A stretch of DNA of 64,000 nucleotides from Corynebacterium sp. J010B-136 (GCF_002967075.1 NZ_PUGE01000009.1:1-64000); one strand, 5' to 3'; shown: positions 1 to 9,470, numbered from the stretch's first letter. Notes: a model not told the origin generated them from the letters alone. Made by a program: numbers and translations.

Positions 1-106
1 GTTGTCGGTCTCGCTGACTCACATAAAGTTACACACCCACACGAACCAACACAAATCCCCAGGTAAACACACATAAACGATTGATCTATAAACATCGCTT
101 TGATGC

Positions 107-1132
107 TTAGCTTGTCGTTGATGCCATTCCGAGCCATCGAGCCAGGCCTCCGGAGTAGATATCGGTTCTTCTAGCCATAGATGGAAGCAGGAGTCCACCA
201 ACTACATACCCTGCGACCGCCGCGATGGTCGGCAGGATATAGCTCTCGTGGTTTATACCGATGACTATGTACACCTCGAGTGCTATTGCCCCTATGAGGA
301 CAGGTGCGGTTACGGGCCAGCTTGTTCGTGCAGTTAGACCTAGGGCAATGACCATGAGGATAAGCAAGAGATAGATAGCGCCGAGTGCGCTAATCAAATG
401 CCATCGCGGCACGACAGCACCAGCAGCAATAAGCAGACCGGGCACAACCGCATTAATGAGCATGGTGCGCTTAGCCCAGAACGTCCTAGTTCCACCGAAA
501 GTCACGTATTCACGTAGGGAGCTCGACAAAGTGTCTTGGTAGACCACGAAGAACATAGCTGTCCAAATAATCGCCAGGATTGAGATAGTCTGCGACCACT
601 CACCACCCCAGATCACTGTTATGCCCCAGTAAATAAGGCTGGTGACTACGGTTAAGCACACGATGAGTATCCAACCTTTAACCTGTGGCCGGTCAATCAG
701 CTGGCCTTCAATTGTCGGAGGGAAGCGGCCCTCATTAGTTCGGCCACTAGATTGAGAGAGAAACTCTTTCTTCCTCGACTTATCTGTTTGTGGGATGGCC
801 AAATCCCAAAACAAGACAACTGCAGCAATGGCCAAATACCCAGCAATGAGAAAAGATGGCATCTGGGTAATCAGCAGGATGACAACGACAAATATCGTTA
901 CCGAAACCCCAACTTCTATCCGGCGTTGAAAGTTGTAATCGCGTCGACTTAATCCCAGTATCCAGAAAGCATCTCCTGCAGGTCCCATTAACGCAATAAG
1001 GCCCATGACAACTAGGTAGAGGTACTGCATGCGCGTACCCGTACTAATCCCCAAGGTTAGAAATACGAACATAACCAGCCGAAATGCCCATTTCGGCTTG
1101 TCCACCAGTTCCCACATTAAGCGCGCGTTCAT
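107..1132 (-). CDS. ABC exporter membrane subunit (unassigned family)
   Basis: A 341-residue integral membrane protein with many hydrophobic segments spread over its whole length, about ten by eye. A basic, hydrophilic stretch near residues 120-150 separates the first few segments from the rest. It begins with ATG, and its first four bases overlap the end of the upstream ATPase gene (ATGA type, 1129-1132), so the two are translationally coupled. I infer that it is the permease of the GntR/ATPase/permease trio that reads leftward from 2.4 kb. I do not recognise a substrate. Comparable GntR (YtrA-like) ABC modules in Gram-positive bacteria often answer cell-envelope stress or antibiotics, but nothing here shows that directly. 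Confidence 0.75.
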   Translation of the reverse strand: MNARLMWELVDKPKWAFRLVMFVFLTLGISTGTRMQYLYLVVMGLIALMGPAGDAFWILGLSRRDYNFQRRIEVGVSVTIFVVVILLITQMPSFLIAGYLAIAAVVLFWDLAIPQTDKSRKKEFLSQSSGRTNEGRFPPTIEGQLIDRPQVKGWILIVCLTVVTSLIYWGITVIWGGEWSQTISILAIIWTAMFFVVYQDTLSSSLREYVTFGGTRTFWAKRTMLINAVVPGLLIAAGAVVPRWHLISALGAIYLLLILMVIALGLTARTSWPVTAPVLIGAIALEVYIVIGINHESYILPTIAAVAGYVVGGLLLPSMARRTDIYSGGLARWLGMASTTS

Positions 1133-1977
1133 GCAAGTCCCTCCTCACCTAGAGCGAGGACTGCTCTTTCTAGGTTTACTTCCCGGACGCGGACATCGAC
1201 ATCACCTGCCGCGTCAAAGACGTGGTCCGGTCCAAGGGAAATGGCATCAACAATCACGCGCTCTCCTAGGGCAGTTGATTCACGGGAGAGCGGTTTTACC
1301 TGCAGTCGGTTGAGCAGACGGTCAACGTTTTCTGAGCGGCCGGTTAGCTCCAAGATGCCGTCGATAAGCTCTTCCACCGCGCCGTGCTTCATACCGTTGA
1401 CCATGAGCACCGTATCCAGATGCCCAGAGAGTTCATTGAGGTGGTGGGTCGAGATAACAATGGTCCGGCCATGCTCTTCGCGCAGCACATCGTAAAACAC
1501 CTGGCGTTTTTCAACATCGAGACCGAGATAGGGTTCATCGAGAAGCATGAGCTCACAACCTGAAGCTACTGCCATGATGATGCCCATCGCAGACTTTTGA
1601 CCCCGTGACAATGCCGAGTAATTCTTGGATGGCAATTCGAAACGGTCCTGGAGCTCCTCGGCACGCTCTGCATTCCAGGTTGCCCACCGGGCTTTGCCCA
1701 GGCGCATGAGCTTGGCAATGTTCCAGCCGTCAACGAGGGGATTATCAATCCCCATCAAGATGGTGCGATCCATAACCGCACGGTTATCAAAAGGTTTCTG
1801 CCCAAAAACTTGTAGGTCTTTCGATGGTTGCTGCCCCGCTATTTTGCGCAACAACGTGGTCTTGCCAATGCCATTGGGGCCAACCACCCCATGGGTAAGC
1901 CCCTGGTCCAGCGCATAGCTTTTCGAAGTCACGATTGCATTCATGGTTTGTCCTAACCCGGTGGAAGTGTCGGTCAT
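1129..1977 (-). CDS. ABC transporter ATP-binding protein
   Basis: A 282-residue ABC ATPase. Walker A reads GPNGIGKTT near residue 33, the signature is LSRGQKS, Walker B is LMLLDEPYLGLD, and the switch histidine lies in ISTHH. The C-terminal 90 residues are an extra region not needed for the nucleotide fold. The region before Walker A is short, so the first strands of the fold are abbreviated compared with typical export ATPases. It overlaps the GntR gene by four bases and the membrane subunit by four bases, giving a tight three-gene operon. It should energise the membrane subunit; direction of transport and substrate are unknown. Confidence 0.85.
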   Translation of the reverse strand: MTDTSTGLGQTMNAIVTSKSYALDQGLTHGVVGPNGIGKTTLLRKIAGQQPSKDLQVFGQKPFDNRAVMDRTILMGIDNPLVDGWNIAKLMRLGKARWATWNAERAEELQDRFELPSKNYSALSRGQKSAMGIIMAVASGCELMLLDEPYLGLDVEKRQVFYDVLREEHGRTIVISTHHLNELSGHLDTVLMVNGMKHGAVEELIDGILELTGRSENVDRLLNRLQVKPLSRESTALGERVIVDAISLGPDHVFDAAGDVDVRVREVNLERAVLALGEEGLA

Positions 1978-2354
1978 TGGTATAGCCCTCGGCTTTCAGC
2001 AACTCTTTCGATCAAGTCCAGCAATGCTGCGCGGGAGTAATTCAGCCGCACCGCTTCATCGATAAGCGGGGCGACGTAGTCTGCCGCGAACTCACTGCGG
2101 CGGCGCTGACGGATAACCTCAATGGCACCCTCAGACACGAACATGCCAATACCGCGGCGTTTATCCAGCACCCCAACATCAACCAAGAGATTTAAGCCTT
2201 TGCGTGCAGTAGCTGGATTGATCGAGTGGAAATCAGCGAGCTCATTAGTCGAGGGCGCTCGCGCCCCCTCCGCCAGGACGCCGTCCACAATGGAGTCCTC
2301 CACCAAAGAAGCAATCTGCCTAAATAGCGGCTGCGTTGAGTTATCCATCGCCAT
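1974..2354 (-). CDS. GntR-family regulator (YtrA-like)
   Basis: About 126 residues: an N-terminal GntR winged helix (PLFRQIASLVEDSIVDG, then APSTNELADFHSINPATARKG) followed by a short helical tail. There is no large effector domain, which is the YtrA-type build. The frame opens at 2399, but the AGGTG at about 2363-2367 is best spaced for the ATG at 2354; ATGs at 2360 and 2348 are alternatives. It is the first gene of the operon with the ABC ATPase and membrane protein. Repeated AACCAA/TTGGTT motifs directly upstream (2394-2437) are probably its operator, so autorepression is likely. Confidence 0.85.
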   Translation of the reverse strand: MAMDNSTQPLFRQIASLVEDSIVDGVLAEGARAPSTNELADFHSINPATARKGLNLLVDVGVLDKRRGIGMFVSEGAIEVIRQRRRSEFAADYVAPLIDEAVRLNYSRAALLDLIERVAESRGLYQ

Positions 2355-2393
2355 AGTCATTGCACCTGTCGTAGAAGTTGAACTGAGCTCCCC

Positions 2394-2437
2394 AACCAAG
2401 TTGGTTCGTTACTCATGTAACCAACCGTATAACCAAC
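2394..2437. promoter_or_regulatory. Repeated AACCAA/TTGGTT motifs, likely GntR operator
   Basis: AACCAA-G-TTGGTT is a perfect 13-bp palindrome at 2394-2406. It is followed by AACCAAC at 2419-2425 and again at 2431-2437, 12 bases apart. The cluster sits just upstream of the GntR-ABC operon and is the best candidate for its operator. This is inferred from position and symmetry. Confidence 0.5.
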
Positions 2438-2620
2438 GCTGCTAATCCGCAAGGCTTTGCCTATCTTTCGACATAAATTCACGGGCCAAACAGCATACTT
2501 TCTCAGGACAAATGGAAATTACCAGCAGATTCGCGCAAGGATATCGACGTAGTGTGACAGATGAGGCAAACTAGAGGAATACAAATAAAATTAGAATCAA
2601 ATGAACGGAATTTAGGAGCC

Positions 2621-3934
2621 ATGCTTGAACGCACAGTTGTCTTTGTTGACACCTCTTATTTATTGGCCAGCTTTTATAACTCATGGGAAATCGGTGCACG
2701 TGCCCAGTTAGAAATTGACTTACCCGAGGTCGTAGCCACTTTACGGTCTATGATCGAAAACCAGATCGGCCATCCCGTCCACCGTCAAAATTGGTATGAC
2801 GGTATTCCGGATACTGGTCCGCACCGCTACCAACGTGCCTTGCGCACCTGTGATGGTGTGCAACTTCGCACTGGTCAGCTCATTGAATGGGGCGAGCGAC
2901 GTACACAAAAAGCCGTAGATACTCGCCTCGTTGCTGACATGGTGGTCACCGCCATGAATCAGCACTTCACCGACTTTGTCTTGGTCTCCGGTGACGCGGA
3001 CATGATTCCCGGCGTGAACGAAGCAGCCAATAATGGCATGCGCGTGCACCTTTATGGATTCGGCTGGGATTCCATGTCTTCGGCACTGCGCCACGCCTGT
3101 GACACCACTACCATTTTGGATCCACGCGAGGATTTCCAGGACTGTATGGAAATCCAGGTTTTAGAAGGTCCGATTTCACCAGTGGTTCCAGAGTCCACAG
3201 ACGACGAATCCTCTTCTGCAGACGAACTACCTGCGCGCGATGAGTGCGGCGAGCCTTCCGAGGTCGAGGCCGCTTTCTCCTCCACACCGCTAATCAAAAC
3301 AGAGGAGCCAGCCGAGGAAAGCACCGAACCCACCTCGACTCCTACTCCAGCACCGACTCCCACCCCTGGACCAAAGCCCAGCCCAACGCCTGCCGCGGTG
3401 CCTACTTCCACCCCGAATCCGGACCCACAGGTTTCAGAAACCCCTTCCGAACCAGATGCTGTAGAAGCCACGGAAGCTCCGAAGCTACCGGAAGCTGGTG
3501 AATCAACCGAGGTTGCCGACAATGTGCAGGACGAACAGGATTCAGAGGATGCAAAGGACGCCGCTGAAGCGCCAAAGCCTTCTGGAATTCCAAAGCCATC
3601 GATGATGGCGCCGCGACGGAAGCTGCGTTCACGTTATGTTCCGCTGCCAGAAGAAGTCTGGACGTCCTCTGGTTTCCAAACACCTTTCGATGTCGGCCAA
3701 CAATATGCGAGCTGGTGGTTTGAAAATGCTGCATCGGCTGACCAACGCGACCAGGCTCATATCCTGTCCGGCGGTGGACTTCCGCCAGAAATCGATCGCC
3801 CTTTGCTGCAGTTCGCGTGCGAAACCCTCCACGAATACACCCTGAGTGAAGCGCAGCGCGTGAATCTTCGCGACGGATTCCACTCCGGCATTCGCGGGGT
3901 TTTAATCAATATCACTCGCCATAAATCCCAGTAG
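2621..3934 (+). CDS. NYN-domain protein with long Pro/Thr-rich linker
   Basis: A 437-residue protein in three parts. Residues 1 to about 175 form a NYN (PIN-like) nuclease-type domain: acidic residues in VFVDTSYL near the start, DTRLVADM in the middle and VSGDADMIPGV, as expected for metal-dependent RNA cleavage. Residues from about 180 to 340 are low-complexity, acidic and Pro/Thr-rich (runs such as PTPAPTPTPGPKPSP). The last 95 residues are a folded-looking domain that I do not recognise. The ATG at 2621 begins directly at the conserved domain and has AGGAG only two bases ahead; the frame stays open to 2561. It converges on the PspA gene across a terminator. An RNA-processing role is inferred from the family only. 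Confidence 0.8.
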   Translation: MLERTVVFVDTSYLLASFYNSWEIGARAQLEIDLPEVVATLRSMIENQIGHPVHRQNWYDGIPDTGPHRYQRALRTCDGVQLRTGQLIEWGERRTQKAVDTRLVADMVVTAMNQHFTDFVLVSGDADMIPGVNEAANNGMRVHLYGFGWDSMSSALRHACDTTTILDPREDFQDCMEIQVLEGPISPVVPESTDDESSSADELPARDECGEPSEVEAAFSSTPLIKTEEPAEESTEPTSTPTPAPTPTPGPKPSPTPAAVPTSTPNPDPQVSETPSEPDAVEATEAPKLPEAGESTEVADNVQDEQDSEDAKDAAEAPKPSGIPKPSMMAPRRKLRSRYVPLPEEVWTSSGFQTPFDVGQQYASWWFENAASADQRDQAHILSGGGLPPEIDRPLLQFACETLHEYTLSEAQRVNLRDGFHSGIRGVLINITRHKSQ

Positions 3935-3962
3935 CTACAAAAAATCACTGGGCATAAATAAA

Positions 3963-3999
3963 AGCAGCGAGGCCACCATTTACTTGGGGCCTCGCTGCT
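3963..3999. terminator. Bidirectional terminator between NYN and PspA genes
   Basis: Perfect 12-bp inverted repeat AGCAGCGAGGCC (3963-3974) and GGCCTCGCTGCT (3988-3999). It has T-rich sequence on the right for the plus strand and A-rich sequence on the left that becomes T-rich on the minus strand. The two flanking genes converge on it. Confidence 0.85.
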
Positions 4000-4032
4000 T
4001 TCTTTTTGCCGGTAGAAAGCTATTTATGCTCT

Positions 4033-4956
4033 CTACTTTTTGTCGTCGACAGCCTTTTTGGCTTCTTCTAAGACCTGTTCAATTTCGGCATCATGGACAT
4101 CGTCGGACGCCGTCTTCGCTGCGGCATCGCCGGCTACTTCTGGATCTACCGCTTCAGCCTCAACGTCCGCGTTTACTTCAGCATTAGCGTCTTTTTGTTC
4201 AGCCGAAGACTTATCGCCAGCGGTAAGCTGCTTATCGCCTGCCATCGAGGCACGGATTTCATCAAGACGCGATTTTGCGCGCATATCTTCGGTCGACTCG
4301 AGGGCTTCTTGGATGCGGCTGCCGCCCGATGCTTGGTACAGCTCTTGGGCACCAAGTGCATTCGAGTAGCGCTTTTCAATCTTTGCGCGCACCGAGTCCA
4401 AGGTTGGAGTCGAACCATCAGGGGTGAGATCATCCATGGAGCTGAGCGCCTCTGCATTCATCTCCTGCATGGTGGCCTGGTCCGCCTGCGCAATCAGCTG
4501 GTCTACCTGCGCGAGCTGCTCACGCAGGCGCGCCTCGGACTGCTTTTGCTGTTCCTGCGCCTGCTTCGCAGCTTGCGTTGCAGATTCATGCTGGGCTTTG
4601 ACCTGTTCGATTTCCTGATCTGTAGCAACCAGCTGTGCCGCAACAACCTCGGCGGCGTTGTTGTACTCCTGCGCGGTAGCTGAATCTCCGTCAGATTGCG
4701 CCTTGTCTGCTAGCTCTAGAGCGCGACGGGTCTGCGTTTGCAAATCATCCTGGGATTTCAGCAAACGGTTTAACCGCAGCTCCAGCTGCCGCTGATTGCC
4801 GATAATCTCCGAAGCTGACTCGGTAATTTCCTGGTGGCGCTTCTTTGCGCCTTCCACAGCCTGCTTAATCTGGACCTTAGGATCAGCATTTTCGTCAATT
4901 TTCTGATCGAAAGATGCCATCAAGTGCTTCCAGCCCTTAGAAAATGGGTTAGCCAT
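4033..4956 (-). CDS. PspA/IM30-family membrane-stress protein
   Basis: A 307-residue, highly helical protein rich in Gln, Glu and Ala with heptad-like spacing over residues 20-210, which is the PspA/IM30 coiled-coil pattern. The opening MANPFSKGWKHLMASFDQKI is typical of actinobacterial members. A C-terminal acidic, low-complexity tail of about 80 residues is an extension. I chose ATG 4956 because AAGGAG lies 11 bases upstream; the GTG at 4968 would sit directly on that ribosome site. Family members bind stressed membranes from the cytoplasmic side. The gene is monocistronic, with a trxA terminator upstream and a shared terminator downstream. Confidence 0.85.
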   Translation of the reverse strand: MANPFSKGWKHLMASFDQKIDENADPKVQIKQAVEGAKKRHQEITESASEIIGNQRQLELRLNRLLKSQDDLQTQTRRALELADKAQSDGDSATAQEYNNAAEVVAAQLVATDQEIEQVKAQHESATQAAKQAQEQQKQSEARLREQLAQVDQLIAQADQATMQEMNAEALSSMDDLTPDGSTPTLDSVRAKIEKRYSNALGAQELYQASGGSRIQEALESTEDMRAKSRLDEIRASMAGDKQLTAGDKSSAEQKDANAEVNADVEAEAVDPEVAGDAAAKTASDDVHDAEIEQVLEEAKKAVDDKK

Positions 4957-4998
4957 CGCCCGCCTCACTCCTTGTAAATGTTCTCAATCAATTAAAAA

Positions 4999-5040
4999 GA
5001 CGCTTTCTAGCGAGTGTAGCGTCACTCACAAGAAAGCGTC
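4999..5040 (-). terminator. Rho-independent terminator of trxA
   Basis: GACGCTTTCT (4999-5008) pairs with AGAAAGCGTC (5031-5040). On the minus strand the stem is followed by TTTTTAAT, immediately after the trxA stop. Confidence 0.85.
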
Positions 5041-5068
5041 GAGTAAAAGGGGCAATTACTTGCTGGAA

Positions 5069-5437
5069 TTAGCCCTGATTCTTCTGCTGCTCAACCTGTT
5101 CACGAACAGCATCCATATCCAAATCGCGAACCTGCTTGATCAGATCCTCAAAAGCAGCAGGTGGCAAAGCACCAGCCTGGTTAAAGACCTGGATGCCATC
5201 GCGGAAGACCATCAAGGTAGGAATTGCCTGAATCTGCAGCGCACCGGCTAGTTCCTGGTTATTTTCGGTATCAAGCTTGGCAAAAGTGATGTCTTCATGC
5301 TCTTCAGAAGCCTTGTCAAAGACTGGAGCAAAGCGCTTGCATGGTCCGCACCATTCAGCCCATGCGTCAACAATCGTAATGCCCTCACCGATGGTGGTTT
5401 CTTCGAAATTTTCCTTGGTTACTTCTACGGTTGCCAT
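5069..5437 (-). CDS. trxA: Thioredoxin
   Basis: A 122-residue cytoplasmic thioredoxin. The active site WCGPC places the redox cysteines at residues 30 and 33, and the cis-proline loop is seen in AIPTLMVF. Past the normal end of the fold there is a short charged tail (roughly the last 15 residues, ending EQQKNQG). The start at 5437 has TAAGGAGAACA directly upstream; the open frame reaches 5536 but has no such site. It is divergent from the copper chaperone gene, and a CsoR-like palindrome lies between them. It is not next to a thioredoxin reductase gene, so its partner is encoded elsewhere. Confidence 0.9.
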   Translation of the reverse strand: MATVEVTKENFEETTIGEGITIVDAWAEWCGPCKRFAPVFDKASEEHEDITFAKLDTENNQELAGALQIQAIPTLMVFRDGIQVFNQAGALPPAAFEDLIKQVRDLDMDAVREQVEQQKNQG

Positions 5438-5527
5438 TGTTCTCCTTAAATAAGTTTCGGATTTTCCGCTCTGTTGGTGTTCAACGGTACCGAAAGACAA
5501 ACTATTCCCGCAGCACGCCCTTGTCAG

Positions 5528-5544
5528 ATACCCCAAGGGGGTAT
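5528..5544. promoter_or_regulatory. CsoR-type copper operator
   Basis: The 17-mer ATACCCCAAGGGGGTAT is a near-perfect palindrome of the form known for CsoR operators (ATACCC...GGGTAT). It lies 51 bases upstream of the copper chaperone and 91 bases upstream of the divergent trxA start. No csoR gene is in the window, so the repressor must be encoded elsewhere. Confidence 0.7.
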
Positions 5545-5594
5545 ATCATGAAGATTGTTAGAGCACATTCATCCACCTTTAAGGAGCATCCATC

Positions 5595-5795
5595 ATGGCA
5601 ACTACCCATTACACCGTCGAAGGCATGACCTGCGGCCACTGCGAAATGTCCGTACAGGAAGAAATCGGCGAAATCGCAGGTGTTACCGCGGTCAACGCCG
5701 ATCACAAGACCGGCCAGGTTGCCGTTGAAGGCGCAGGATTTACAGATGAGCAGGTCTCCGCCGCCGTCGCGGAGGCAGGCTACAAGGTGGTTTAA
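5595..5795 (+). CDS. copZ: Copper chaperone CopZ (HMA domain)
   Basis: A 66-residue single heavy-metal-associated domain. The metal-binding loop GMTCGHC carries Cys13 and Cys16, in the usual beta-alpha-beta-beta-alpha-beta order, and the protein ends AEAGYKVV. AAGGAG lies about 9 bases ahead of the ATG. It should carry Cu(I) in the cytoplasm and hand it to the ATPase encoded six bases downstream. The CsoR-like palindrome upstream suggests copper induction of both genes. Confidence 0.9.
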   Translation: MATTHYTVEGMTCGHCEMSVQEEIGEIAGVTAVNADHKTGQVAVEGAGFTDEQVSAAVAEAGYKVV

Positions 5796-5801
5796 TCCGC
5801 C

Positions 5802-8024
5802 ATGACCACTCACATCGATCTCGGCGTCACCGGCATGACGTGCACCTCGTGTTCGTCGCGCGTGGAGCGCAAGCTCAATAAAGTCGAGGGCGTCAAGGCG
5901 ACCGTTAACTATGCCACCGAGTCTGCATCGGTTAGCTACGATCCCAGCTTGACTGCGCCGCAGGACCTCATCAAGGTCATTCAGGACGCCGGATACGATG
6001 CCTACGACGCCAGTCCTACCGCACAAGACGAGGCGGAGACACTTGTCGACGCCTCCCCAGCTGACATCGCCCGCGAGGAAGAAGCAAGCCATCTCAAGCG
6101 CTTGACGATTATGTCTGGCGCCTTGTCCCTTCCCATCATGCTGGTGTCGATGATCCCGGCACTGCAATTTGATTACTGGCAATGGCTCAGTGCCATTTTG
6201 GCCACCATCGTCTTCATCAATGGCGGTGCCCCGTTCCACAAGGCGACGTGGACAAATATTAAGCACGGCTCATTTACCATGGACACGCTGATTACGATGG
6301 GCACCTCAGCGGCGTACTTCTGGTCGCTGTATGTCATGGTTTTCGGCCACGCCGGCATGCCCGATATGCGCATGCACATGGAGCTTATCTCCAATAATGC
6401 GCAGATGGACCATATCTATCTCGAGTCCGTGGGCATGGTCATCACATTCTTACTACTGGGTCGCTATTTTGAGGTCAAAGCGAAGGGGCAGTCCTCAGAA
6501 GCGCTGCGCACGCTGTTGAATATGGGTGCGAAAGACGCATCCTTGCTTATCAATGGCAAAGAGACCCGCATTCCCATCACTGACCTTGCCATTGGGGATC
6601 TCTTCGTCGTGCGTCCAGGCGAAAAGATTGCCACGGACGGCGAAGTAATCGAAGGCTTTTCAGCTGTTGATGAGTCCATGCTGACTGGTGAATCGGTCCC
6701 AGTGGAAGTCCAGGAAGGCTCACGCGTTACTGGCGCATCTATCAATACCTCCGGAAAGCTCATTGTTCGCGCTACTCGCGTGGGTGAAGACACCACCTTG
6801 TCACAGATGGCCAAGCTGGTCACCGAAGCCCAGTCTTCCAAGGCACCGGTGCAGCGCCTCGTTGACCGCATCGCGCAGGTCTTTGTCCCTGCGGTAGTAA
6901 TCATCGCTGTCGTTGCGCTCATTGCGCACCTACTGCTGGCACAAGGCGTTGCCCCAGCCTTTGTCGCCGCAGTATCGGTCTTGATCATCGCGTGCCCGTG
7001 CGCGATGGGTCTTGCTACCCCGACTGCGATTTTGGTCGGTACCGGCCGTGGCGCGCAGCTGGGCCTGCTTATTAAAGGTCCAGAGATTCTCGAGTCCACT
7101 AAGAAAGTCGACACCATCGTCTTAGACAAAACCGGCACGGTTACTACCGGGGCGATGAGCGTAAGCGACGTTATCCCTGCTCCTGGCGTGGATTCACACA
7201 AGCTCATCAACTACGCCGCGGCAGTGGAATCTGGATCTGAACACCCGATTGCACAGGCCATCGTCAAGCATGCCGATGACATCTTGCCCGTTTCTGATTT
7301 TCAATCGGAGGCTGGGATCGGAGTATCCGGCACTGTAGAAGGCGCACTGGTATCCATCGGCCGCGCAAGCCAAGACGAGCTTGGCGAGCTTGCCGATGCC
7401 TTCACAGCCGCCGAGGAATCCGGCGCCACGGCGATTGTGGTGCGCATCGATAGCAATCTGGCCGGAATTATTGCCGTGCGCGATACCATCAAGGACACCT
7501 CCGCTGCTGCCATTGCTCAGCTCAAGGACTTAGGCTTAACCCCGTATCTGCTCACCGGCGACAATGCCGGTGCGGCGCATGCGGTTGCACGGGAAGTCGG
7601 AATTGATAAGACTCACGTCTTTGCCGGCGTGATGCCTGAAGAAAAGGTCGCGAAAGTACGCCAACTGCAAGATGCTGGTCTGACCGTGGCGATGGTGGGC
7701 GACGGTGTCAACGACGCTGCCGCCTTAGCCCAAGCCGATCTTGGCTTGGCGATGGGCGCGGGCACCGACGTTGCTATCGAAGCCTCAGACATCACCTTGA
7801 TGAACTCTGATCTGCGCTCAGCCGCAGCAGCAATCCTGCTTTCGCGTAAGACGTTTAGCACGATTAAAGGTAATTTATTCTGGGCCTTCGCCTACAACGT
7901 GCTCTTGATTCCAGTCGCTGCTGCTGGTTTCCTAAACCCGCTCTTTGCAGGTCTGGCCATGGCTTTTAGCTCCGTGTTCGTGGTTGGCAACTCCCTACGC
8001 TTGCGGTCCTTCCACACCCAATAG
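5802..8024 (+). CDS. copA: Copper-exporting P1B-type ATPase
   Basis: A 740-residue P1B-1 ATPase with one N-terminal heavy-metal domain (GMTCTSC at residues 11-17). The transmembrane CPC metal motif is at 398-400, the phosphorylated aspartate is D442 in DKTGT, the P1B-specific HP pair is H481-P482 in SEHPIAQ, and the hinge GDGVND begins at 633. The TGES actuator motif is present as LTGESVP. Eight membrane helices are expected. A His/Met-rich extracytoplasmic loop lies near residues 185-200 (MPDMRMHME). It is in operon with copZ, and together they export Cu(I). Confidence 0.93.
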   Translation: MTTHIDLGVTGMTCTSCSSRVERKLNKVEGVKATVNYATESASVSYDPSLTAPQDLIKVIQDAGYDAYDASPTAQDEAETLVDASPADIAREEEASHLKRLTIMSGALSLPIMLVSMIPALQFDYWQWLSAILATIVFINGGAPFHKATWTNIKHGSFTMDTLITMGTSAAYFWSLYVMVFGHAGMPDMRMHMELISNNAQMDHIYLESVGMVITFLLLGRYFEVKAKGQSSEALRTLLNMGAKDASLLINGKETRIPITDLAIGDLFVVRPGEKIATDGEVIEGFSAVDESMLTGESVPVEVQEGSRVTGASINTSGKLIVRATRVGEDTTLSQMAKLVTEAQSSKAPVQRLVDRIAQVFVPAVVIIAVVALIAHLLLAQGVAPAFVAAVSVLIIACPCAMGLATPTAILVGTGRGAQLGLLIKGPEILESTKKVDTIVLDKTGTVTTGAMSVSDVIPAPGVDSHKLINYAAAVESGSEHPIAQAIVKHADDILPVSDFQSEAGIGVSGTVEGALVSIGRASQDELGELADAFTAAEESGATAIVVRIDSNLAGIIAVRDTIKDTSAAAIAQLKDLGLTPYLLTGDNAGAAHAVAREVGIDKTHVFAGVMPEEKVAKVRQLQDAGLTVAMVGDGVNDAAALAQADLGLAMGAGTDVAIEASDITLMNSDLRSAAAAILLSRKTFSTIKGNLFWAFAYNVLLIPVAAAGFLNPLFAGLAMAFSSVFVVGNSLRLRSFHTQ

Positions 8025-8074
8025 GTTTTAGCCCATTAGGCAGAAACCTACCGCGTTGTTTACTATCAGCGCCC

Positions 8075-9427
8075 ATGACTCAAACTACTGCTTCACCTTT
8101 AAGCAAAAACGAGCGCCTTGACCGGCTGCCGGTAACCTCCAAGCACAAAAAGCTCTTGGTAGGTTCCGGCGTCGGCTGGGCGCTCGACGCCATGGACGTT
8201 GGACTTATCTCTTTCATCATGGCCGCGCTAGCGGTGCATTGGAACTTAGAATCAACCCAGACCTCCTGGATTGCCACCGCCGGTTTTGTCGGAATGGCGC
8301 TCGGCGCCAGCTTGGGCGGATTACTGGCTGATAAATTCGGCCGCAGGCATGTCTTCGCCCTTACCTTATTGGTTTACGGGCTCGCTACCGGCGCCTCAGC
8401 GCTGGCAACCGGGCTTGCTGTGCTCATTGCTCTGCGTTTTATCGTCGGGCTGGGCTTAGGCGCCGAGCTCCCTGTTGCCTCAACCCTTATCTCTGAGTTT
8501 GCGCCTCGCCGTATCCGCGGGCGCATGGTGGTTTTACTTGAGGCCTTTTGGGCCGCCGGCTGGATCGCAGCCGCTGTCATTGGCACCTTCGTCGTCGGCG
8601 CCTCTGACTCCGGCTGGCGCTGGGCATTAGCTATCGGCATGGTTCCAGCAGCCTATGCACTCTATGTCCGCTTAGCCCTGCCCGAGTCCGTCCGCTACCT
8701 TGAGGCGAAGAATCGCCATCAAGAGGCTGAAGAAATTGTCACTTCTTTCGAAAACGCCGCTTTAGCCGAGGGCAAGCCCCTGAATGATCAGGCTGCTATT
8801 GAGGCAATCTCCGAACAATCACCAGAAGATTCCTCCACGGAATCTTCTATCTGGTCATCGCGGCTGCGCGCACGCACCGCTGCTTTGTGGATTATTTGGT
8901 TTTGCATCAACTTGTCCTACTACGGCGCATTCATCTGGATTCCTTCGCTGTTGGTCGCCGATGGATTTACGCTGGTGCGCTCGTTTAGCTTTACCCTCAT
9001 CATTACGCTCGCGCAGCTGCCGGGCTACGCCGCTGCCGCCTGGCTCATTGAAGTCTGGGGGCGTCGAGTAACACTTGCCGTATTCTTAGTCGGCTCCGCA
9101 GTCTCCGCCGGCGCCTTTGGCCTCGCAGACTCCGAGGTCAGCATCATCATCGCCGGCTGCTTCCTGTCCTTCTTCAACCTCGGCGCCTGGGGCGCGCTCT
9201 ATGCGATTGGCCCTGAGCTCTACCCCACCCACATTCGCGGCCGCGGCACCGGCGCTGCTGCTGGCTTTGGCCGCATCGCCTCGATCATCTCCCCACTGAT
9301 CGTGCCGCCGATTCTCGCTGCTGCCGGACAGCCCTGGCTCTTCGTTCTCTTCGCCAGCGCCTTTGCAATCGCAGCCATCGCTGCCTTTACCCTGCCGGAA
9401 AACAAAGGAAAGGCCCTCGCGAGTTAA
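8075..9427 (+). CDS. MFS transporter (NiaP/aromatic-acid-like)
   Basis: A 450-residue major facilitator protein with 12 predicted membrane helices and a central cytoplasmic loop near residues 215-265. The helix-1 motif GWALDAMDVGL and the loop 2-3 motif GLLADKFGRR fit sugar/organic-acid porters close to the NiaP and AAHS groups. Substrate unknown. There is no ribosome site ahead of the ATG. A TACTAT -10-like box at 8061-8066 ends about 9 bases before it, which suggests a leaderless transcript, common in corynebacteria. The stop-proximal repeat TAGGTTT/AAACCTA at 8022-8050 may weakly separate it from copA. Confidence 0.8.
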   Translation: MTQTTASPLSKNERLDRLPVTSKHKKLLVGSGVGWALDAMDVGLISFIMAALAVHWNLESTQTSWIATAGFVGMALGASLGGLLADKFGRRHVFALTLLVYGLATGASALATGLAVLIALRFIVGLGLGAELPVASTLISEFAPRRIRGRMVVLLEAFWAAGWIAAAVIGTFVVGASDSGWRWALAIGMVPAAYALYVRLALPESVRYLEAKNRHQEAEEIVTSFENAALAEGKPLNDQAAIEAISEQSPEDSSTESSIWSSRLRARTAALWIIWFCINLSYYGAFIWIPSLLVADGFTLVRSFSFTLIITLAQLPGYAAAAWLIEVWGRRVTLAVFLVGSAVSAGAFGLADSEVSIIIAGCFLSFFNLGAWGALYAIGPELYPTHIRGRGTGAAAGFGRIASIISPLIVPPILAAAGQPWLFVLFASAFAIAAIAAFTLPENKGKALAS

Positions 9428-9470
9428 CAGCGAAGGCCCACACACGCTGTCATTTAGCGTGCGAATACTT

